Source: Atopsyche davidsoni (taxonomy: Eukaryota; Arthropoda; Insecta; Trichoptera; Hydrobiosidae). From it: 64,000 nt of DNA. The DNA is taken from assembly GCA_022113835.1 (NCBI GenBank), contig JAILWY010000014.1:14133501-14197500 (forward strand). Direction: 5' to 3'. The notes under the pieces were generated by a model that saw only the letters and a program-made list of their open reading frames with translations, searched no databases and was not told the origin of the DNA. Numbering within the stretch: position 1 is the first letter of the stretch; each line of letters begins with the position of its first letter. A program made the translations under genes and the position numbers. This document shows positions 1 through 12,534 of this stretch, in pieces.

Positions 1-387
1 CCTGCAAGGGGTCGATGACGGCGAAAAATTAAATTGGGGGTCCACGAACTGTAAATGGGAGTCTACAAGAGTGGATCCCATTGGCCATGTTGGCCACGAT
101 ATTTTAACACAACTGAACGACTATTTTGTTGTTCTGTGTGAAGCATGGTTAAAATTGTACTGAATTATTGTTTCAAATCATGTTTACTTCAGTTGATAAA
201 TGTCAAAGATATTCAATGTTTACATACCGACATAAAACATGGCGCACCCTGTATATATCAGATGTCAAAAATATGTTTGAAGTTGACTTGAATGTTATAA
301 AAATTAAATATTAGCAAGACATGGGTCTACGAAAAACAGGAAAACTCGACAAGGGGTCGACGGGACAAAATAGTTTGGGAACCTATG
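1..387 (+). mobile_element. hAT non-autonomous element, copy 1 (cut by window start)
   Basis: The sequence matches the copy at 47800-48286 from its first base: the run starting CTGCAAGGGGTCGATGA, the 'gggggtccacgaactg' block, and the end 'GTTTGGGAACCTATG' at 373-387. The first ~50 bases of the family, including the left terminal repeat, lie outside the window. No transposase frame is left inside, so it would need a partner enzyme. hAT assignment rests on the 8-bp target duplication of the third copy and on terminal repeats of the CATAGGTTCCCAAA type. Confidence 0.8.
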
Positions 388-895
388 ACATATATGATAT
401 GATTGTATAAAATTCTCGCTAAGTTGCAGTGGCTCGTTAGCATAATCGGACAATGTGTTATGTATTTTCCCTGCTTGCTTATAATCTTAGTCTCTCGGAA
501 ATATTGTAATACTGTTGTTATTACCGACCGACTTAGGTCTTATAATTTTATTGCATTAAGGAACACCTGTGTAATTATATGTTATTATATAGAAGGTTAT
601 TACGACACCTTCCTGGAAAGGTTCGGGAAAATTGCCATCTGGTATTCTATGGTATCCACCTATGTTGCTAATCCCTTTGGGTATTTCTTATGTTTTCTTA
701 TCACATTCCTACCAAATGTACCACAAGTCACGATGATATTTTTCTGAGAGTTTCTATAAATCAATTCAATATTTGAAAAAAAAAAATGTACGTAATCATA
801 TTAATATTTTATTACGTTTTAAGTTAATTGATTCGGAAAAAAAACTACAGTGCATACACAATTAACTTGAACACGAAAAATTTGTTTATGTATTT
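388..895. other. AT-rich spacer with one family Z fragment
   Basis: A 114-codon frame starts at 403 but shows no family motif and has skewed AT-driven composition, so I do not call it a gene. At about 720-760 there is a short piece of fold-back family Z ('acaagtcacgatgatatttttctgagagtttct'). Confidence 0.5.
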
Positions 896-950
896 AATAC
901 ATTTTGACATAGAGTACTTGGAGGAATTCCATTTTAATATTTGCTGTAGG
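895..950 (+). repeat. Fold-back family X, arm fragment
   Basis: 'tttgacatagagtacttgg' followed by 'ggaattccattttaatatt' matches the outer arm of family X as seen at 12817-12930 and 32803-32910. Only one arm is present here. Confidence 0.65.
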
Positions 951-1384
951 TCAAATATTAATCAATGAAAGCAATCAAAGACTTATTGGAAAATAAAGAT
1001 GGCGAGTGCAATCTCGCAAAATATTTTTCATACCTTTCAAATCGTCTTTTCGAATCCAATTATAATGTATTGATGAAGTTTTCATACCTGAAACAAAAAA
1101 AATAAGTAAATTACCTATGTGATTTTATGAAATACAGTTTTTTCTAGGTCGAATGTAAAAATAAAGTATTAAAATCTACACAACAAATCGGACACAGTCG
1201 CACTTGTCTTTTATCGTTTCAAACCGTTTATTTTGCTGAAAACTGCAACTCTCAAAGTAATCTTCTCGTATATAGATCGGTCCAATAAATTACAGACAGA
1301 CGCAAGAAAATTAACCTGAACGAGTTGTTTTCTTTCTACGATTATTTTTAGCTCAATTTTATGCTGATTAAATACATTTCCTGT

Positions 1385-1640
1385 AAGTTAACCGTCTCCG
1401 CCCCCGTCCCTTGGCTCCGCTCGACTGCACCATCCCCGTGTCGGATCGACGACACGGAATGGCAACATTATCGGAAGGAAAGCATCGGGAAACTTTCCCG
1501 GTGGTTTCCCGAGTAATCTCTCCCAGATCCCAACTTGTCTTGGAAAGTTTTTCTAGATTATTCCACTCGTCCTGCACCTTTTCTAATGGAACGATGATTC
1601 CGCATTCATCACAAGTCGGTACTAGGAAGTGCATCGCGTT
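1385..1640. promoter_or_regulatory. GC-rich island (candidate regulatory DNA)
   Basis: Base composition shifts sharply from the surrounding AT-rich DNA, with many CpG steps (cgtctccgcccccgtcc, gtcggatcgacgacacgg). Overlapping frames are open on both strands (1368-1634 minus, 1411-1668 plus) because TA-containing stops are scarce, not because of a recognisable protein. A regulatory role is inferred from composition only. Confidence 0.35.
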
Positions 1641-1754
1641 ATCTTTTCTTCTTAAAGAATACGTTTAATTTCATAAAATTATTTTTTTATTTAATATAAA
1701 AAAGGGTACAATAGATTTAGAAAAAAATATATTTTCAAATATCATAAAGTTTTT

Positions 1755-1985
1755 CCCTTATGGCGCCTGTGATTTTTGAAAGGTCATGTGATGTGAAATG
1801 GCGGCCCGGGGGGCACGGGAGGAATGGCCGCCCCGCCACCAAGCCGCCTGCTTGTCTAATTCAACGGAACATTTTTATGCGGCCACGAAATGGACCAATC
1901 TGGTTCTGTTGTGCTCCCTGCCAATATGTGAGCTCGCGTCGAGGGCGCCTGCAAAAAACGGCTAGATGCCTATCCTTATAGCAGT
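1755..1985. promoter_or_regulatory. GC-rich island with YY1/PHO-like and Hox-like motifs
   Basis: Contains AAATGGCGGC (1796-1805) and GGAATGGCCGCC (1821-1832), both with the ATGGC core bound by YY1/Pleiohomeotic proteins, and TTTTATGCGGCC, a Hox/Cdx-like core. CpG-rich against an AT-rich background. Enhancer or Polycomb-element function is inference. Confidence 0.38.
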
Positions 1986-1999
1986 TTTATACAGTTAGC

Positions 2000-2910
2000 A
2001 TATAACATTTACAGATTCTCGTGAATCTCTGGTTTCAGTCTTAAATAATCTAAAATCTAGCAATTTAGCTAGTTATTATAGTTATAAATAAAATCAATTT
2101 TTACAAACAGTGATTAATTTTTCAATACAAAAAAATGTTATCTATGTGAAAACTCTTTGTACTCCTAAAATGTATAAAAAAAGAAAAATGGCCTAAATAG
2201 GCGGCGCTTAGCATATTTACTTGATTTCCGAAAGCTTTGGGTTCCTTTTAATTTAATAGTAATCATAAATGTTCGATAGGTTCATGGAAAAAAATGCTGT
2301 AAATAACAAAGCGATTATCTGGAATGCTTCAAGACAAACAGCTTCTGAAAGCTTTATCGTTCTGGTCTGCTGACGTTTTTATTTGCAGCCTCCTACTTAT
2401 ACAGCAGAGTATTATTATAAACACAAATTATTCGAGTCATATTGCCTCTCATTCGTAGGATTAAAATAAAAGAAGAAAAAATGGAAGCCCAATATATATA
2501 TATATTTATAAATAAATTGATTGCAAAGGGGTTGTGTCTAAGCTTGTTATTCCACACACCCTTTTTCGCCAGGGTTGAATGAGCAAATTGAAGATATTGG
2601 TTTTAGCTCTGGATTTTCCTGAATCATGGAAAATTATAAAAAGCGCCTTTTTGCACCAAAACACAACGATTCCAATAAAAACACAAATGCTTATGCCTAT
2701 AAATTTTCACGATATTTTTTTCAAACCTTTTATAACAATACCTGTTTTTTTAACGCGTCTATTTTTTTAGATTTTTTATTAATATTTATTACGAATGATC
2801 AATACTTTCTTGAAAGAAAAAGCTTTCACCTTTCATAATTTATAAAACAATGGACATAAAAACTACAAATCTAACCTAACAATGCTTGCGTGCAATACGA
2901 GCGTGATTCA
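2000..2910. other. AT-rich spacer, nothing recognised
   Basis: Short A/T tracts and a small (TA)n run near 2497. Two overlapping ~65-codon frames at 2579-2838 look like chance frames. Confidence 0.5.
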
Positions 2911-2913
2911 AAT

Positions 2914-3095
2914 AAAAATTAAAATATTTTAAATAAAAAAATTTCATATTTTAAATTATATTTATGACCGGTTTCGCCAAGCTTTGACGTCGGCACTATC
3001 AAACAAAGTGAGGATTTGTAAATAACATGTGGAAAAGTATTTTATTTAAAATCCAATCCCACCAAGTACTCTATCAAAAATACTGAATATATGAA
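2914..3095. repeat. Fold-back family X, near-complete copy
   Basis: Left arm (aaaatattttaaataaaa) and right arm (gtattttatttaaaatcc, then 'accaagtactct.tcaaaaata') are inverted copies. They flank a centre reading TGACCGGTTTCGCCAAGC and then 'gtcggcactatcaaac'. The same centre and arms recur at 12335-12440, 32803-32910, 34281-34435 and 56925-57535. No coding capacity. Confidence 0.7.
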
Positions 3096-3894
3096 TATTA
3101 ATAATATTCTTTATAGCTTGGTCGTGCATATGTGTAAGTATTATAAATTAAACCAGTCTGGCGTGGATATAAATTAAGTTTATGTATAAGATTGCCAATT
3201 GGTATATTCCGCTACGGATGTTGGTAGATTGCACGTCGACACGTGATGAAAAATAATATCACAGTTCAGATGACACGTTTTTCGAAATGTTATACAGCTG
3301 TCTACTGTAACGTAAATACACATCAAGCCTAACATGAATTTAACTCAAAACTTAAAAAATATTTAAAACATTTAATTTTTTTAAGCTTCTGTAGAGAAAA
3401 ATATTTTCCACAAACATCACTTTCTTCTTATTAGCAAGGAAAGGCTATTTTTTTTTTTTTTTTAACTAAAATATAAGTATAATATTAATCCTCCTTTCGT
3501 GGCACTCAAGCTAGAAGCACCGTGTAATTTTGTAATTCTGTTTTTTTACAACCCACTGAAAAGAATGAAAGCCTAGGTATAACGGATACATAAAATAACA
3601 AATAGTACGTACAGGATGTTTCAGAGGTCGTGGAACAGCTCAGAAAATTTCTTATCGCATTTTTAATAACTAAAAATAATGTTTTCTCTGTTTTGTATAA
3701 TTATGTGATTCACTTGTGTATTTTTTTATAATTCAATAATAGTTATAAAAAAATATGTCTTTTAAATGTGTTAATGCTCCGCCAGCAGTTTGTGTATTAA
3801 AAAAATATTGGTACCAGCAAAGTTAAAAAAAAAAAAAAAAAAACAATGTTTTGTTTTTGGGCATTGAGGTTATTTTGACGATGGCCTCGATTTC

Positions 3895-4200
3895 GAAACA
3901 CCGCGTGTGTATTTATTTTAAAACCACAAGCCAGCCGAGGGGAGTGTAAATAAACGACGTCCAGTGACAGTCAACTAATGGTCTTCGTGACCGGAGCGCC
4001 AAAGATTCGCATTAGATAGGGCCCCTAATGGCTCGCGGACCTGCCTCCAGCGCCCCTGCCATACAGTGGCTATTTATTTACTCGCATTAAAAAGTTGCGG
4101 CCAGCGGACGTGTGAGAGTGAATGTTTGCCAGCCCTGATGAGTTGCCAGGGTGGAAAAATATTCATCGAAGTCTGATAGAGACATTACCGTACTTTCATG
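3895..4200. promoter_or_regulatory. GC-rich island
   Basis: About 300 bp of mixed, CpG-containing sequence (gtgaccggagcgccaaag, ggctcgcggacctgcctcc, ttgcggccagcggacg) between AT-rich flanks. No open frame of gene-like character. Candidate conserved non-coding element by composition only. Confidence 0.38.
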
Positions 4201-5525
4201 TCGATAACTACAATCGGATAGATCAGATTATTAGAGCAGAATAAAAAAATACTTAGATTTTCACAATATTTCTAAAAATAAAAAAAACGAATATAGCCGC
4301 AGAACAATACGAAATTAAAGAGATAAAAGTATTACTAAAAAAAAAAAATGATATTCTTAAATATATGTATGATTTATAGTTTGTCATTTGTCCTATTATA
4401 TTATGTCTTAATATTATATAGTTTATTAGAAAAATAAAATTTAAAAAGAAATAGCAGTTTTTTACGAGCCAAACTAAAATATTACTTGCCTGTATTTGAT
4501 ATTGAATAACTCAAAGTCGGATTTCTTTACAATGATAAGTTATAAAATTTTTAAAGGTTAAAATAATTTTTAAGAATTTTCAAAAGTATAATAGACTGAA
4601 CAAAGCAAACGAAAATTTAATTTATTTTAAAAAGGTGTCCTACGTGCACGCAATGCATAATTCTTATTCCAAACAGCTTAAATATTTATTACAGCAGCTG
4701 TCAGAAACTTGGCTGAAAAAGAGAAAAATGAATCTCTCGAGGTAGAAAAGGCACATTTCTTTTAATCCTAATTTTATTTAGTAGAAAATATGTTTCAAGA
4801 CTTTTTTCAGTAATTGGTATGCAAAGAGCAGGAAAAGATATGAATTAAAATATTTAATTTGTTTGATAAAAAATATTATTATATAACCCTCTACCAAGCG
4901 TTTTTTAGACACATCTGAATAATAATAAAAAAAAAAACATTAGATATATTTTTTAATGTCAAAAGCGTAGGTGAATCTCAAAAGGCGTAATCAGCATAAA
5001 ATTGAAAAAAAGTCATCGAACATTTCAATTGATTCTTTCTCTATTATAGCAAACAAAAAAAAAAAAAACCTAAAGCGTGGTTTTAAGTCCACTTATTAGA
5101 GAAAAAAAATGTCTGGTTTGCTTAGAAAGGACAATCCTACAAAGGAAAGACGAACAAAGCGATCGGCTCTTTCTTCGTCTCGTGATATGTTCGCTCAATC
5201 AAAAGAAATCAAATTTGCATTATGAACAGGGTGACCAACATTTATTATATCTTCTTTTTCTGCTTCAATCTTAAAAACGAAGCTTCTCTTATTCACAGTG
5301 AAAAGCCAATTTATATCTACCACAGTTCTATCGTATTTTCACTGAGTAAAGTATAAGCAACGACAGATTGGATTAGTTTGCAGTACTCCATGTTTGAACA
5401 ACATTCTAAAAGATAAATGACCATTTTTTCGATGAATGATTCAAAGCTTTTAAATAAATAGCTCAATAAGCATTGTATTGAAAAAAAAAATGGGAAATGT
5501 GTAAAAAATACAGAAGGTATGGTCA
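4200..5525. other. AT-rich spacer, nothing recognised
   Basis: Homopolymer A/T tracts and short chance frames (for example 5077-5274). I see no repeat family, RNA or exon. Confidence 0.5.
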
Positions 5526-5529
5526 CCGT

Positions 5530-5620
5530 ACTCACGAGAAAAATGATTGGTCCCCGATGGACCGCCTCCCACGTGACCGCCTCTCGGCTCTCCCATTGGT
5601 CGCAGGTTTTTGAAATTCGA
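5530..5620. promoter_or_regulatory. Small GC-rich island with CACGTG
   Basis: Holds two similar 'gaccgcctc' blocks (gatggaccgcctcccacgtg / accgcctctcggctctc) and one CACGTG E-box. Short and isolated; weak candidate. Confidence 0.25.
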
Positions 5621-6057
5621 ATCAATTCAAATAGGTTTCTGAAGCCATTGTTTTTTTTTTTTTGAGCATTCCTTAAAGAGATAAAAAAATTGGTCCTGCG
5701 TGGAAACGAGCCAGAAATGAAAAAAAGATTCGATTGAATACCCGAACGTTTTCCGAATTTTTTTTATCGTTTCATATCGTAAACGTATCAGATATATATT
5801 TAAATCTATGAACCAATAACAGCGTTTAATAAAACACTTGTTTCTGTATTAAACTGTAAGTAATTATTGAGTGATATCATATTGAGAAGGTTGGATAAAA
5901 TTAATGAGCGTAAATAAATTAAGTAATAAGCACAATTGCATATCATTTTTCTTCTCAATCATAATAACATCGCTTCAAGTTTAAATAAAGTAAAAACCTT
6001 AAAAAATAAACACTGTTGTAGATTGCATTTTTATTACTATGTAGATTTATACGGTTT

Positions 6058-6126
6058 GGCTGTTTGGTTCAGTGGTTAGGTAGACTGTAAATTGAGAAGC
6101 CCCCAGTTCGATCTCTGTCCTGGCAG
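6058..6126 (+). repeat. tRNA-derived (SINE-like) fragment
   Basis: An A-box-like TGGTTCAGTGGTTAGG (6065-6080) is followed about 40 bases on by a B-box-like AGTTCGATCTC (6105-6115), the spacing of an internal RNA polymerase III promoter. The flanks do not pair into an acceptor stem, so it is a tRNA-derived SINE head or tRNA pseudogene, not a working tRNA. A related A-box-only piece lies on the minus strand near 45140-45165. Confidence 0.55.
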
Positions 6127-6129
6127 ATG

Positions 6130-9100
6130 GTTTTCATTGTATAATATAATAAATATGCGCTGACATTGTCTTGTAAAGACATCATTTTGGATGCCCAACA
6201 TTTTAATAATATTTCAATATTTTAAATAAATATGCATGTGACCATTATTATGGCTTTCTTAGGTAGGTGTACGTTTAAACACAACCTACATGAAGCCACA
6301 AGAATGGTCTATTATAAACGATACATAATCTAAATTACTGCTGACTTTCATTATTGTAATTCTCTTTTGTCAGCATGAATTATAATTCTTTCAGTAGCAG
6401 CAGTGAGCACATTTACATTATTGTACTTGAAAACATGGTTAAAAATGAATAATACGTACAATCTGATACAATAGGACGTTGTTTGATGAAGCAACAAGGA
6501 TGTGGTTCATATTTACAGATTTAAAATTGTGAAATAAAAAAAAAGTGTAAAGCAAGTGAGATACTGAATAATATACATTAAAATAAACACTTCTTTAATT
6601 CATTTCAGTGTGTTCAGATGATACAACTCTTGGATTAAATTATAGCAAATAAAACTAAATTGACTTTCTAACTGAACTACAGTAACAAGAACAAACGAAA
6701 ACCATATTGTTTATTTGCCTCTTTTTACTACTTCGCGGTTTAGTTCCCAACACAGAGGCTTGCTAGCATTAAAGTTACAATGTTCAACAAATGATCCTAA
6801 GCTACCTGATTTATACAAAAAAATATTTAAAAATAAAAGCACAATATGGTGCGGTGGTAAACACACTTGAAAAGCAAAATGTGTTAAACATTTATCCATG
6901 CATTTAAATTTTTAATGGCTATCTAGATAAGACAAATAAAGTTTTCAATAAAAAAAACTTTTCGGTAAAATGGTAATTTTTATTAATTATTTATTATTTT
7001 TCGATATTGTTTCGATATATAAATGATTTAAAATAACAAAAATATTGATAAAGCGATACGACTTGTGTCTGACACGAAAGTAAATTGAAAGGCACAAGAA
7101 ATGTAAGGCGGAAGGACAGCTAAAACAACAAATTGACACATTTCTTAGTCCTCGTTTTAATTCTTTAGATAAAAGCGTATCAATTGTGTAGAAAATGAAT
7201 CCTCGAAAAGGCTGTATCTTAAATAAGCCATTATCAATGCCTCCATTTGTCTTCAGCCAGGACGTCCCAGGCATCAGCTTAACTACTCGAATTAATATGG
7301 ACAAGAACTGAAATTCCCTGAAAACGTCTGGTTGTAACGGTTTTTAAATCGAAATATGACAAAACCTCATTTTTTGGGCGTTGTGCGTTGTTTGTGAATT
7401 AATTTGTAAATTGGATTAGTAGTTGCGTAACAATGATGGCAGACCACACTCAAAAGATTCTGATAACAGCAGTGATATGACAAATCAATTCAAAATAGTG
7501 CAAAGCTTACTTTAAACTCTCTAATCCAATATTTATCGCCTCTTATGCTCATTTCTAGAACCATACTTGTCACTTTTAGTTTTTATTTACAACGTTGTTG
7601 AATAATCATTTTATTGGTTTTTAATCGAGTAGTGCTGAATCTGTTACTATGGATCTATATATTTTTCTGTAATCGGTGGTAACCATAGAAGGAAAAACCT
7701 GTTGTAAGCCATTTTAAACTAAATCAATGAGATTGAACTTTTACTGGTAAATATATATACCATTATCCAATTACAGAGAAATGTCCGTACAGTGACTCGT
7801 TCTATCCATACTGATAGGCAATGCACATCTATACAAGATGTATACACATTTATGGCAACAGATACATTATTAAGAAACGAGAATATCAAGAAAAGGACTT
7901 TGTTAGATTTATATACAGCTACAAATCACGTATAAGGATGTCAAGGCTTCAATTGAAGTTGCTTCCTTACATGGAAATGAATTAAAGAATAAAGAATATG
8001 CTCGAACAAAAAATGTACGTTTTTTATGTTTGGACTTATATATTATTTTCAGTTTCGTTTTCAGCCTGTAAACCGTTATTGGTCCGCATGCTTTGTTGAT
8101 GCCTCAACAGAGAATCTATTGGACCTTTTCCAATATTAACTAGTTCATCTGAGAATCCGACATTCGATTAGTTATGTATTAACGATGTAATAATTATTTA
8201 GGGGTTCGATGGACAGAAGAATGGCTTAGTGGCTCAATTATTATATTGTCTGTGATGTCCGATTAATTGATCGAATGTTGCGGAATGATTGATGTCTATT
8301 ATTTCAGGATAAATTAAAGACGTGGCGTTAAAAAAATAGTCAAAAAATATTTTCATATACATCGGGGAAATATTCAATGTATAATTAAAAAAAAAAAAAA
8401 TTGTAAGTGGTTTTATAGAATGTATTTATTTTATAAGGCATTTCTCGTAATCAACCAAAGAAAAAGTGGTTTAATTTGAAATACTTACTAAAATATTCGA
8501 TTATTTTTGCTTATGAATGCTTTTGCACTTCAAGAGCATTTTGTAATTAATTCTGTTTTAAATAAATAAAAAAAAACATTAGCTTCATCTGGTATTTAAC
8601 CCACAATATAATTTCCAGCAAATGTACTCACTAGTATGTGCACCACGAGGCGGTTATTTAATTACGTAATAATTTGATCGAATACAATTTTTTTTATGAA
8701 CCACCTGTGCGCATATTAATACCTACTCAAAAATCTATAAAATCGTAAAAAATATAATCTCCGTTATACACAGAGCGTTATTTCTTTTTAATAATATATG
8801 AAAATAAGCTATTTTATTGCCAGGTCGTGTGGGCGGGTTGTATCACACTACTTACACCCACAGACTTACCCACAGTAATTGGCATGAAATTTGGAATGTT
8901 AAGAGCGAGACGAATCGAAGATTATACTCGTGTAGTACGGGCTTTAGAATGAATGTTTATAAGAAAACATTAAATTTTCTATTATGTTTTGCGCTGATTT
9001 ATGATACTAAGGGTATATGATGGTATTTTAGCATTTCAATCAGTGCATTAAAGCATCCATTTTTACGTTAAATTTATTGCTTCATAATATAAATAAGTAG

Positions 9101-9180
9101 TGCTCCAAAATAATTTTATAAATAAAACGGTTGAAGAGTTTCTTTTAAAATAATTTAATAATATATCCCATGATAAAATA
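6130..9180. other. AT-rich spacer, nothing recognised
   Basis: Three kilobases of AT-rich DNA. Frames at 6711-6899, 6987-7304 and 8817-9020 show no domain signatures and I treat them as chance. No repeat shared with the rest of the window was seen. Confidence 0.45.
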
Positions 9181-9181
9181 T

Positions 9182-9235
9182 TGGGCCGTGATAACCAAGG
9201 AGGCGTGGATTTGAATCCCATTGAAGTCGCGAATT
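9182..9235 (+). repeat. Possible tRNA-derived fragment
   Basis: 'gggccgtgataaccaagg' followed by GGATTTGAATCCC, a good B box with a short T-arm-like stem. A-box region is degenerate. Weak evidence for a SINE head. Confidence 0.3.
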
Positions 9236-9404
9236 TTTTAAAAGATTTTTTTGGTGTTCCTCGAGTTCAATAAATCTGTTTGGGTAATTTTAATACTTTT
9301 TTTTATTGAAAGTAATTTTTTTTTAACAAGGAAATATATACCAGAAGGAGATAAAAATCACAAAAAATCTACAACACGATTGTATTTGTTACAATGCTAG
9401 TTTT

Positions 9405-9615
9405 CACAATGCTGCCACCCTGTATAGGAGGGTCGCAGAGTGTTCAGAGGAATTCCCGAATAAATATTTTTATCCGCGCTGTATAGCGGCACGCTGTAAC
9501 TCATTGGTGTTTACTTAATGCTTCCTTTTTGAGCACACTGTATAAACATCCGCCCTAGCGAAAACTACGACGCTCGGGGAATATGAAAAGAGTTTTGCTT
9601 GCCAGGATTTTCCTA
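9405..9615. promoter_or_regulatory. GC-enriched island
   Basis: Mixed-composition block (gagggtcgcagagtgttc, tccgcgctgtatagcggc, cgacgctcggggaatatg) standing out from AT-rich flanks. Contains the short inverted pair GCGCTGTATAGCGGC. Candidate non-coding element by composition only. Confidence 0.3.
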
Positions 9616-10249
9616 TAGTATTTGTTAGAAATGGTTAATGATAGATATACAGGGAAGCTAATCTAGGATTATATATAAACATATTTTTGTAAAAAGTTAC
9701 ATATTTTTTTTCGGTATATTTTTAGGGCAAGATAGTAAATAGTTAGTTAAAATATAAATTATAAAAGTACAAAAAAATATACGGTGAATATTTCTTATTA
9801 CGTAACAGCTTCGTATTGTACAAGACAGGAAACTGACAAAATTATATTTATATATTATTATAGTAATAACCTCAAAAATTATATATCAAATTTACATAAA
9901 CAGCTTTTGGTATAAGAGCTTTTCATTTGATATTAGAATAACATCATTATTTTTTTAAATAAATGATTTAAAATCAATTCATGACTTCATAGCTGCATGA
10001 CAAAAACACATTTCAAAAAATTCACAATTAATTTATTATCAAATTATTCATTCAAATGCATCTGTGGTTGACAAAATACACAATATAAATTTCATAAATA
10101 CTTAATATATTTCAAAAAAAATAATTTTTAAGAAAGCATGCACTAATGATCGCTGTATTTATTTTTTACTTGTATTCAAGTCCGTGTCTAGTTTTTTACT
10201 ATATCGTATTTGGTTTCGATATGATTCTAACGTGTTAAGCTTCTCATTT

Positions 10250-10375
10250 GTAACCAGGCCCGTACTCGGTCAATGAAACCCGCTTTTCTGTGCCCCGGGA
10301 GATCCGCTATTATGATTGCCCCTTATCACGAATCTTTTTTATATCAATGCACAGTGCCGGCCGCTATTTGTGTAT
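10250..10375. promoter_or_regulatory. GC-enriched island
   Basis: 'aggcccgtactcggtcaatg', 'tgccccgggagatccgc' and 'agtgccggccgctattt' form a compact island in AT-rich DNA. Role unknown. Confidence 0.28.
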
Positions 10376-10924
10376 AAAATCAAATAAAATAAATATTTTC
10401 ATTGTATTCGTTTAGCGTCGCAAAAACTATGTGTTATTAGAACAACTGTAAATGAAAATATTTTTAAACAAAATAATCATATTGATTCTGTAACATGTTA
10501 ATTTGAATGGAATATACCTTTTTATAATTAAATATGTCAAAGCATAACACAAAGTGAATTTTATAGTTAAAGTTTTTCGAGTTGTTTCTACCGAAAAGTC
10601 GAAGCTCTATAAATGAAGTGCTTCTTACTGAAATACTGATTTCTTTAAATTTTGACTGACAGAATTATTTGCATTGTTAAATTTTGAAAAATGTTTATTA
10701 AAAATGCTTATTATATTTGTAAAGTATTCACATAATAACATAGTTAAATTGTAGATTTATTAAAGGTAAACTATTTTTCTAGGAATCCTTTCATGAGACG
10801 TCACTGAAATATTACATACATCATGTATGGGCGGTCCGCAAAGCAAAGAAAATGTGGAAATTTGAGTTATTTCCGAAGTTTCTTTTATTTAGAAATAATA
10901 ACACCGCCCTGCGTGCTTGTGAAT

Positions 10925-10970
10925 AAAGGCCCAGAGGCCTCATTGCTGGGATTCGCAATGCAGGGCCTTT
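10925..10970. other. Structured hairpin sequence
   Basis: AAAGGCCC (10925-10932) pairs with GGGCCTTT (10963-10970), and inside it CATTGC (10941-10946) pairs with GCAATG (10955-10960) around an 8-base loop. A T-run follows on the plus strand. It lies in a GC-enriched patch at 10895-10985. Too short for a typical microRNA precursor; could simply be a regulatory palindrome. Confidence 0.35.
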
Positions 10971-11030
10971 TTCTATGAGCTAATTATGTATTATCTAACA
11001 CAAGGCTTAGTAAGCATTTATAAAAAAAAG

Positions 11031-11062
11031 TATATATATATATATATACATATGTGTGTGTG
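11031..11062. repeat. (TA)n/(TG)n microsatellite
   Basis: Uninterrupted TA dinucleotides followed by TG dinucleotides. Confidence 0.9.
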
Positions 11063-12073
11063 TTAAAAATTATCAATTACCCGAAGTTATAATGATTTCT
11101 AAGGAAATAATAATGTCGTTGTTCGTCCGAATGCTTTGTTTTTATATAAATATTTTCATAAAGACTTATTTATTCGTTCACATTTATTCTACAAACTCTG
11201 AGTTTCCACGCCAATAATCGTTTAAATATAAAGATTAAGCATATCGTAATAAATACAATAGAGGTTTCTTTATAAATAGGGTGAGATAAAACGAATGCTA
11301 CCATTGCTGAATAAATATATAATATGGCGGTTAAGGCTGCCGTGTGAAAAACAAATATGCTCTACGATTAAGATAAGCCTTTTTTTTCTTTTTACGCAAT
11401 TCCAAGGTGAAGAAAATCTCCTCAATGAAAAGAAGTTTGGGTATCCGTTCTTAAAAAACAACTGTGATGGATAGTAAGTACAACGTATTTTATGTGATGG
11501 ACGTTTAAAAAGTCAGAAATTTTACTTTAGTATCTACTTTGTTAGAAGTATTATACAAATAAGTAATAATAAGCATAAAGATAATAGATGTTAATAATAA
11601 CTTCATGTTTCATGGCGATTCGTTTTATTTTGGAAACTGTGCTTAAAACGTTTATGGGGTAGTATAATATAATTTTTGCAGCATCGATAAATTAATGTCT
11701 TTAAAAAAATACCAGGGACCTCTTGTTTAAGAGTTCAGGTTTCAAATTCAGGTTTATATGAATTTTCAGCATGAAAAATCGTATGACGTCATTTCCGTTG
11801 GTGTTTAATATTGGTACTTGGCGAAGTTTTGCGGACAGCTGGAAGTGTTTGTTATCAGTTGAAATTAATGATTTTAATTACAGGTGCGTTGGTGATAAAT
11901 CACCCCGTGTTTCTGAAATGCTGAGGTTGTTTTAATTGCATTCGTGATCACCCTATTAGCGACTTGATATGGATCACCATGGTGCCTGCGTGACTTTGGA
12001 TTTACATATGATTTTAATTTTTTTTGGATGAAGACCTACTCGAGTTTGCTGTTAAAAAATTATGTAAATCGTA

Positions 12074-12161
12074 TGTGAGATGAAATTAATTAAATTTATA
12101 AAGCGTTTAAATGCAACGTATTGGGACTTCAATAATAGACCACAATGATTCCTATAGGTAG
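12074..12161 (+). repeat. 88-bp direct repeat, copy A
   Basis: Runs from 'gtgagatgaaattaatt' to 'attcctataggtag'. The same block recurs at 12444-12531 with roughly ten differences. Between them lie a family Z piece and a family X piece, so the pair flanks a compound insertion. Confidence 0.85.
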
Positions 12162-12182
12162 TAAAAATTATATATTTAAATC

Positions 12183-12330
12183 CCACACAAATCACGATGA
12201 TTTTTTTCTGAGAGTTTCTTTAAATCGTCTTCTATATATGAACTAATGTGCCTAATCATATTAGTAAATATAATAAGCCCGTAATGGGTAATAAATACGC
12301 ATCTGATTGACTGATCCATAACATTAATAT
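12183..12330 (+). repeat. Fold-back/SINE-like family Z, right half with tail
   Basis: Starts at the second half of the tRNA-like part ('aatcccacacaaatcacg'), continues through 'ctgagagtttctttaaat', the arm 'gaactaatgtgcctaatc' and the tail 'gcccgtaatgggtaataa' / 'gcatctgattgactgatc'. The tail is shared with copies at 19020-19105, 33350-33395 and 61020-61115. Left inverted arm is absent here. Confidence 0.75.
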
Positions 12331-12334
12331 TTTA

Positions 12335-12440
12335 AATATAATAAAATACATGAGTGATTTTCAAACACGTTAATTTTTATTTCGCCAACCTTTCACGTTG
12401 GGATTATCAAACTGAGAGATAATGCCAAAAATAACATGAG
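12335..12440 (+). repeat. Fold-back family X, half copy
   Basis: 'taataaaatacatgagtgat', then 'ttatttcgccaacctttcac' and 'gttgggattatcaaactgag'. The last part also contains a small hairpin (attatc...gataat). It directly follows the family Z tail. Confidence 0.65.
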
Positions 12441-12443
12441 AGT

Positions 12444-12531
12444 TGTGAGATGAAATTAATTTAATTTATTAGGAATTTAAATGCAACATATTGGGACTTC
12501 AATGATAGACCACAATGATTCCTATAGGTAG
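12444..12531 (+). repeat. 88-bp direct repeat, copy B
   Basis: Second copy of 12074-12161. It runs straight into the GC island at 12535, so this copy, or its flank, probably marks the original continuous sequence. Confidence 0.85.
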
Positions 12532-12534
12532 GCA

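Noticed and set aside
403..747. 114-codon frame with hydrophobic stretches
   Set aside because: Hydrophobicity follows from T-rich codons. It runs into a family Z fragment at its end.
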